Positions 63,646 to 64,000 of a stretch of DNA of 64,000 bases are shown one piece after another; position 1 is the first letter of the stretch, and each line of letters opens with the position of its first letter. Origin of the DNA: Methylobacterium bullatum (GTDB lineage: Bacteria > Pseudomonadota > Alphaproteobacteria > Rhizobiales > Beijerinckiaceae); NCBI GenBank assembly GCA_902712845.1, contig LR743504.1:2640001-2704000 (forward strand), in the 5' to 3' direction. A program made the position numbers and the translations under genes. The notes under the pieces were generated by a model that worked only from the letters and a program-made list of their open reading frames with translations, did not search any database and was not told the DNA's origin.

Positions 63646-64000
63646 ATGTGCGGTCGTTTTCTCATCCAGCAGGATCCGAACGTCTTCCGGTCGTTCTACG
63701 GTTATCCCGAGCAGCCGAATTTCCCGGCGCGCTACAACGTGGCGCCGACGCAGCCGGTACCGATCGTGCTGGCGGAGCGCGGGGAGCGGAATTTCCGGCT
63801 CATGCGCTGGGGCTTCCTGCCGGGCTGGCTGAAGGATCCGAAGGGCTTTCCGCTCATCATCAACGCACGCGTCGAGACGGTGCAGGAGAAGGCGACGTTC
63901 CGGGGGGCCATCCGCCACCGCCGCTGTGTCTTCCTCGCCGACGGCTTCTACGAATGGCGCCGGGAGGGAACCGGCAAGGCCATGACACGCACGCCCTACA
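63646..64000 (+). CDS. HMCES/YedK-type SOS-associated peptidase, 3' end missing
   Basis: The first 118 codons. Starts MCGRFLIQQDPNVFRSFYGY: the Cys at position 2 forms a thiazolidine cross-link with abasic sites in single-stranded DNA. NFPARYNVAPTQPVPIVL, RLMRWGFLPGWLKD and INARVETVQEKATFRGAI are family segments, and CVFLADGFYEW follows just before the edge. It shields abasic sites from cleavage. The gene continues past the window. Confidence 0.92.
   Translation, partial: MCGRFLIQQDPNVFRSFYGYPEQPNFPARYNVAPTQPVPIVLAERGERNFRLMRWGFLPGWLKDPKGFPLIINARVETVQEKATFRGAIRHRRCVFLADGFYEWRREGTGKAMTRTPY

Overview
The window looks like ordinary core chromosome of a high-GC alphaproteobacterial methylotroph, most likely a Methylobacterium (Methylorubrum) relative. 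The main reason is a complete serine-cycle block, sgaA-hprA-mtdA-fchA-mtkA-mtkB-ppc-mcl, at 14.9-25.2 kb, in the gene order known from M. extorquens. The PhyR/NepR general stress response pair and many small proteins of the Methylobacterium type agree with this. I saw no insertion sequence, phage, CRISPR array, rRNA or tRNA gene.

Layout. 0-14.2 kb is housekeeping: a tRNA-type methyltransferase cut by the window edge, a polyprenyl diphosphate synthase, ispE, a secreted TPR protein, ETF-quinone oxidoreductase, a uracil-DNA glycosylase, a zinc metallopeptidase, moaB, a small glycosyltransferase, a radical SAM protein and rnhB. It ends with an overlapping phosphoesterase/glycosyltransferase pair that resembles the phosphate-starvation lipid-remodelling pair plcP-agt, behind a Pho-box-like site. 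14.9-25.2 kb is the serine cycle. An intrinsic terminator after fchA splits it into sgaA-hprA-mtdA-fchA and mtkA-mtkB-ppc-mcl. 25.4-39.0 kb is a mixed set of metabolic, secreted and hypothetical genes with dispersed palindromic repeats. 39.3-42.3 kb holds mntH and an OprB-type porin whose promoters carry the same MntR-like operator in the same position.

42.3-45.6 kb is the most interesting stretch: a general stress response island. Five perfect EcfG-type promoters (GGAAC-N16-CGTT) lie within about 2.1 kb. They face nepR, phyR, a DUF1328 membrane protein, a possible 48-residue protein and a stretch with no ORF. That last promoter is followed after about 90 bases by a strong intrinsic terminator on the same strand. 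This predicts a stress-induced small RNA with a C-rich, anti-Shine-Dalgarno-like loop, similar in layout to GsrN of Caulobacter. A KGG stress protein with a near-consensus promoter lies just beyond.

45.9-57.7 kb carries a cyclic-nucleotide-domain protein, cell-wall enzymes (amidase, L,D-transpeptidase, SleB hydrolase), ppdK, which makes the PEP used by the serine cycle, an acrylyl-CoA reductase-like enzyme, a GreA-like factor, wrbA and a Sua5/TsaC protein. 57.8-63.6 kb is an acyl-CoA/short-chain dehydrogenase group followed by corA. The window ends inside an HMCES/YedK-type gene.

All calls come from reading the sequence by eye. Family names rest on recognised motifs and lengths, not on searches.
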